A stretch of 64,000 nucleotides of DNA from positions 78,177 through 142,176 of the forward strand of contig JAQCIQ010000003.1 of the NCBI GenBank assembly GCA_027592025.1. The letters are read 5' to 3'. Position numbers and translations under genes: made by a program. The notes beneath the pieces were generated by a model that worked only from the letters and a program-made list of their open reading frames with translations, ran no database searches and was not told the origin of the DNA. How positions within the stretch are numbered: position 1 is the stretch's first letter; every line of letters starts with the position of its first letter. This document shows positions 61,155-64,000 of the stretch, in pieces. The DNA comes from Bacteroidota bacterium. Lineage in GTDB: Bacteria > Bacteroidota > Bacteroidia > Flavobacteriales > Flavobacteriaceae.

Positions 61155-63206
61155 ATGAGCCTGAACATTAATTATCTCTACAAAATCAATTCCCTATTTT
61201 ACAAGGCTATCCTGTACGCCTCAACGGTTGCAGTGATAGTTTATGTATTTCCGAAGAAGGTTCAGTTTTTTTACGATTACGAGAACGGACAACCCTGGCA
61301 ATCGGAGAACTTATATGCTCCTTTTGATTTTGCTATAAAGAAATCTGCTGAACAAATTCAGTTTGAACAAAACCAGGCGTTCAGTCAGACGCCAGTATAT
61401 TTAGACAGAGACTCAGGAGTTTGGAGTCTGGTAGAAAATCAATTCAATGCAGCTTTCGAGACTTTTCTGGTAAAAAGCACCGATTCGGGAGTAGAAAACG
61501 CCTTGCGATTTACTAGAGTAAGAGAATTGTTGGTCAGCTTATATGACATAGGAGTGTTAGAATCCGATTTGGGTTTTTCAGCCGAAAAATTGGTTGTAGT
61601 TCTTGACCGTCAAAAACAAATTGCAGAATCGACGGTATCTCAATTGGTGACTTTGGACCGATTGTCCGAATGGGTCGATCAAGAGGTTGATAAGCGGGGA
61701 CTTACTGAACATAAGGCTTCGATACAGGTGTTGTTGAGGTCTGTAATAAGGCCTAATCTTAGTCTCAACGCTACATTAACTCAACAAGCGAACAAAGAAT
61801 CCGCCAAGATGATTTCTGAAGTCAGGGGTAGAGTTGGTAAGGGGACAATTATTATTGCCAAGGGAGAACTCGCGACAACGGAAAAAATTAATATTTTAAA
61901 TTCCTTAAAGTCCGAATTCGAAAGCCAAGTAGGTTCTGTTTCGAGTAACAACTGGATTTTGTTCGCCTACACCATATTGACAGCAATTGCTCTGTTGATG
62001 CTCTTGCTATTTATTCGAAAATACAGATCCGAAATCTACGAAAACAACACCAAAGTAACCTTTATACTGTTTAATGTGGTGGTGGTAGTCCTATTGACTG
62101 CTTGGGCTGTTCAATATGGTTCCACTTTTGTTTATTTGGTTCCAATCTGTGTTCTGCCATTGATTTTAAAAACTTTCTTCGACGCGCGATTGGGTTTGTT
62201 TACTCATGTAATTACTGTACTTCTCCTCGGATTTGTAGTGGAACATGGTTTTGAATTTGTTTTCTTGCAGATTATCGCCGGCATAGTAACCATATTGACA
62301 GTTTCTGAATTGTACAAACGAGTCAACCTTTTCATCTCAGTCGGACAGATCACTTTGATTTATTTGGTTACTTACTTTGCATTTTTCATGATACAAAAGG
62401 GTAATATTGAAGAACTGGATTTGGAGCCTTTTGGATTCTTCGCGTTAAATGGCTTGGCAACTTTATTCGTCTTGCCTTTGATTTACGCCTATGAAAAAAT
62501 GTTTGGATTGGTCTCCGATGTTTCACTGCTTGAACTTACCGACACCAATTCGTTGCTGCTTAAGGAGTTGTCTAATAAAGCTCCCGGAACTTTTCACCAT
62601 TCTTTAAACGTTGCCAATTTGGCTGAGGCTGTAGCCAACGAAGTTCAAGCTAACGCCATGTTGGTGAGAGTAGGTGCCCTCTATCACGATATTGGAAAGA
62701 TGAAAAATCCTACCTATTTTATTGAAAACCAATCCACAGGAATCAATCCCCACAATGAATTGGAGCCGAAGGACAGTGCACAGATCATCATCAATCACGT
62801 GATTGACGGCATTGAATTGGCTAAAAAACACAATCTACCTGATCGAATTATTGATTTTATCAGAACTCATCACGGTACAACAATGACTTATTATTTCTAC
62901 AGTAAAGAAAAAGCCAAAAATCCAATGGTAAGAAAACAGGACTTTGTCTATCCCGGTCCAAAGCCTTTTTCAAAAGAAACTGCCATTCTCATGATGTGCG
63001 ACAGTGTAGAGGCAGCGTCTAAAAGTATGCCTGTGATAACCGCTCACACCATAGATCAACTGGTTGAACGGATCATAGGAAAGCAGATTGAAACCGATCA
63101 ATTTCTCAATGCCAACATTACCTTTAGAGAGATCATGCAGATCAAAAAGGTACTCAAGCACAAACTCGCAAATATCTATCATTTGCGAATTGAGTATCCA
63201 GAGTAG
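61155..63206 (+). CDS. pgpH: 7TM-HD family phosphodiesterase (PgpH-like)
   Basis: 683 residues. One N-terminal membrane helix (about 13-34) anchors an extracytoplasmic 7TMR-HDED domain (about 40-270). About seven helices (270-455) follow, then a cytosolic HD domain with FHHSLNVANLAEAVANE, ALYHDIGKMKNPTYF (His-Asp) and FIRTHHGTTMTYYF. PgpH proteins degrade cyclic di-AMP to pApA. No c-di-AMP synthase is in the window. It stands divergent from the thiolase. Confidence 0.9.
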   Translation: MSLNINYLYKINSLFYKAILYASTVAVIVYVFPKKVQFFYDYENGQPWQSENLYAPFDFAIKKSAEQIQFEQNQAFSQTPVYLDRDSGVWSLVENQFNAAFETFLVKSTDSGVENALRFTRVRELLVSLYDIGVLESDLGFSAEKLVVVLDRQKQIAESTVSQLVTLDRLSEWVDQEVDKRGLTEHKASIQVLLRSVIRPNLSLNATLTQQANKESAKMISEVRGRVGKGTIIIAKGELATTEKINILNSLKSEFESQVGSVSSNNWILFAYTILTAIALLMLLLFIRKYRSEIYENNTKVTFILFNVVVVVLLTAWAVQYGSTFVYLVPICVLPLILKTFFDARLGLFTHVITVLLLGFVVEHGFEFVFLQIIAGIVTILTVSELYKRVNLFISVGQITLIYLVTYFAFFMIQKGNIEELDLEPFGFFALNGLATLFVLPLIYAYEKMFGLVSDVSLLELTDTNSLLLKELSNKAPGTFHHSLNVANLAEAVANEVQANAMLVRVGALYHDIGKMKNPTYFIENQSTGINPHNELEPKDSAQIIINHVIDGIELAKKHNLPDRIIDFIRTHHGTTMTYYFYSKEKAKNPMVRKQDFVYPGPKPFSKETAILMMCDSVEAASKSMPVITAHTIDQLVERIIGKQIETDQFLNANITFREIMQIKKVLKHKLANIYHLRIEYPE

Positions 63207-63224
63207 AAAAAAGAGTAGAAATGT

Positions 63225-63255
63225 TTGTTTGACAGTAATTGAAAAGTTACATTTG
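63225..63255 (+). promoter_or_regulatory. Promoter of the tRNA cluster
   Basis: TTG at 63225-63227, 20 bases, then TACATTTG at 63248-63255: a full match to the vegetative promoter, about 32 bases before tRNA-Ser. Confidence 0.65.
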
Positions 63256-63287
63256 CCACCGCAAATTGCAGCACCGTGTTGTAATTT

Positions 63288-63371
63288 GGAGAGGTGCCAG
63301 AGTGGTAATGGAGCAGATTGCTAATCTGTCAACGCGAAAGTGTTGCCTGGGTTCGAGTCCCAGTCTCTCCG
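63288..63371 (+). tRNA. tRNA-Ser (GCT)
   Basis: 84 bases with a long variable arm, as expected for serine. The acceptor stem is GGAGAGG with TCTCTCC, and the anticodon GCT is at 63320-63322 within CAGATT-GCT-AATCTG. The T loop GTTCGAGTCC is present. The bases after the discriminator read CAC, so CCA is not encoded. Confidence 0.95.
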
Positions 63372-63375
63372 CACT

Positions 63376-63450
63376 CGGGGTGTAGCGTAGCCCGGTTATC
63401 GCGCCTGCTTTGGGAGCAGGAGGTCGCAGGTTCGAATCCTGCCACCCCGA
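63376..63450 (+). tRNA. tRNA-Pro (TGG)
   Basis: 75 bases. The acceptor stem is CGGGGTG with CACCCCG, the anticodon TGG is at 63411-63413 in the loop TTTGGGA closed by CCTGC/GCAGG, and the T loop is GTTCGAATCC. It lies 4 bases after tRNA-Ser, so the two form one transcript. CCA is not encoded. Confidence 0.95.
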
Positions 63451-63454
63451 CAAG

Positions 63455-63480
63455 ACCGGACTTAATTGTCCGGTTTTATT
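63455..63480 (+). terminator. Terminator after tRNA-Pro
   Basis: Perfect stem ACCGGAC (63455-63461) and GTCCGGT (63468-63474) with a 6-base loop, followed by a T-rich run. Confidence 0.8.
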
Positions 63481-63521
63481 TTTTACAACTCAGACCATCA
63501 GTGCTTTGGTCACCTTTTTCT

Positions 63522-63595
63522 GGTCGCGTAGCTCAGCTGGATAGAGCATCTGCCTTCTAAGCAGACGGTCACAGGTTCGAATCCTGTCGCGATCA
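63522..63595 (+). tRNA. tRNA-Arg (TCT)
   Basis: 74 bases. The acceptor stem is GGTCGCG with CGCGATC (one G-T pair), the anticodon TCT is at 63556-63558 in the loop CTTCTAA closed by TCTGC/GCAGA, and the T loop is GTTCGAATCC. It lies after the terminator of the Ser-Pro pair, so it should have its own promoter, which I cannot recognise. tRNA-Arg genes are frequent integration targets and the DNA after it changes character. Confidence 0.95.
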
Positions 63596-63597
63596 CA

Positions 63598-63633
63598 AAT
63601 AACCTTCTGATGTTCAGGGGGTTATTTTGTTTT
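63598..63633 (+). terminator. Terminator after tRNA-Arg
   Basis: Stem AATAACC (63598-63604) with GGTTATT (63620-63626) and a 15-base loop, followed by TTGTTTT. Confidence 0.65.
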
Positions 63634-63677
63634 AGGAGGGTTATGTTCTTTCTCTATAATAGTCAATTCTGACCAAA

Positions 63678-63699
63678 AGTTTGCACATAGTTTGCACAT
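63678..63699. repeat. Tandem 11-base direct repeat after tRNA-Arg
   Basis: AGTTTGCACAT occurs twice without spacing (63678-63688 and 63689-63699), 82 bases after the tRNA. It may be a recombinase arm site or repressor site at an island edge. The surrounding stretch 63634-63937 holds no recognisable gene. Confidence 0.6.
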
Positions 63700-63716
63700 T
63701 TTATAACACTAAATTC

Positions 63717-63869
63717 TGGTTCTGTCGCATCTACCAAATTTAACCGTTTTCAACTGATAAAATTCAAATGTCACAAAATAAATTCAATTGAAAATCAGTA
63801 TTTTAGTTATTTAACTGATTCCATTTTTCTTAAAGAAAAGCAAAAAAATAGACAGATGCGACAGAACCA
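63717..63869. mobile_element. MITE-like element with 16-base terminal inverted repeats
   Basis: TGGTTCTGTCGCATCT at 63717-63732 and its exact reverse complement at 63854-63869 enclose 121 bases of AT-rich, non-coding sequence with several small inverted repeats (for example TTCTTAAAGAA). The arms resemble, from memory, the GGTTCTGTTGCAAAG ends of IS257/IS431 in the IS6 family. No target-site duplication is visible in the flanks. It could be a miniature element mobilised by an unseen transposase or a regulatory structure. Confidence 0.5.
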
Positions 63870-63886
63870 ATATTTGGAAATAACTT

Positions 63887-63903
63887 TTATTATTATTATT
63901 ATT
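63887..63903. repeat. TTA trinucleotide microsatellite
   Basis: Five TTA units plus TT (63887-63903) between the inverted-repeat element and the last gene start. Such tracts can vary in length, and this one lies about 35 bases before a start codon. Confidence 0.7.
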
Positions 63904-63937
63904 GTCATACAATTAGTAATAATCCTATATAAAAGAC

Positions 63938-64000
63938 ATGTTTACTGTTACAACTTTGCCAGATAAGATCGAAAGCGAAATCGTGAAATATATTAAACGC
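63938..64000 (+). CDS. Start of an unidentified protein (truncated by window edge)
   Basis: An ATG at 63938 opens a frame that is still open at the window end, coding for 21 residues (MFTVTTLPDKIESEIVKYIK, then R). It is too short to assign. The base composition suits a gene start after an AT-rich spacer. With the tRNA and the repeats before it, it could be the first gene of an inserted region, but an ordinary chromosomal gene is equally possible. Confidence 0.4.
   Translation, partial: MFTVTTLPDKIESEIVKYIKR

Noticed and set aside
63247..63560. Short open frames on both strands across the tRNA cluster
   Set aside because: They run through tRNA-Ser, tRNA-Pro and tRNA-Arg and have no coding features.
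1..64000. CRISPR arrays, prophage genes or complete insertion sequences
   Set aside because: I saw no regularly spaced repeats, no phage structural or transposase genes; the only element-like structure is the short inverted-repeat unit at 63717-63869.

Overview
The window is chromosomal DNA of a Bacteroidota bacterium, most likely a member of the order Flavobacteriales; I cannot name the genus. The evidence is Bacteroidota-restricted content (a type IX secretion protein PorQ next to cmk, DUF4294, DUF3822, DUF6048/DUF6452, the CCC-motif/DUF2752 membrane pair, a carboxypeptidase-regulatory-like TonB receptor, a 6S RNA between zapA and rny). Most genes lack Shine-Dalgarno sequences, and many have the Bacteroidota promoter element TAnnTTTG, often with TTG about 20 bases upstream. 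Several genes appear to start with TTG.

Layout. 1-6.2 kb: the end of acetyl-CoA synthetase, an M42 aminopeptidase, DUF4294, and two 23S rRNA methyltransferases (RlmL-type and RlmD) flanking the DUF6452/DUF6048 pair. 6.2-15.1 kb: ornithine aminotransferase, small membrane proteins, an Smr protein, cysteine desulfurase, a TonB-dependent receptor with an M23 peptidase, and a coiled-coil/ZapA pair. 15.1-16.9 kb: a 6S RNA and RNase Y. 16.9-24.3 kb: XerD, an outer-membrane protein, glutathione peroxidase, AroQ, LpdA, two MsrB proteins, an M48 lipoprotein and an MFS carrier. 24.4-31.8 kb: Lon, PorQ, Cmk, an outer-membrane protein, a LysM protein and ribosomal protein S1. 31.8-41 kb: pyrR-pyrB, a STAS-like protein with RNase Z, PdxH, a SixA/Ppk1/Ppx polyphosphate group, MiaE and DnaX. 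41.1-43.5 kb: RNase P RNA, RsmD, DUF3822 and a membrane protein. 43.6-50.8 kb: a RecD/Dda-like helicase, KdsB with a KdnB-like dehydrogenase, YebC, an epimerase-like protein, GcvT and a TlpA-like lipoprotein. 50.9-63.2 kb: HutH, ClpC, GyrA, a TPR protein, an NlpC/P60 peptidase, thiolase and a PgpH-type HD phosphodiesterase. 63.2-63.6 kb: tRNA-Ser, tRNA-Pro and tRNA-Arg. The last 400 bases are AT-rich, with direct and inverted repeats and the start of one gene, and look like the edge of a mobile or accessory region.

The window is mostly a compact housekeeping core, with many convergent genes that abut or overlap at their stop codons. The most useful non-protein observations are the 6S RNA with its long closing helix, RNase P RNA, a possible pseudoknot in the rpsA leader, a symmetric divergent promoter at 8.2 kb, and a roughly 150-base MITE-like inverted-repeat element after tRNA-Arg. 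The most interesting metabolic context is kdsB-kdnB, which suggests 8-amino-Kdo in the lipopolysaccharide. I found no complete new defence or mobile system, no CRISPR array and no transposase.
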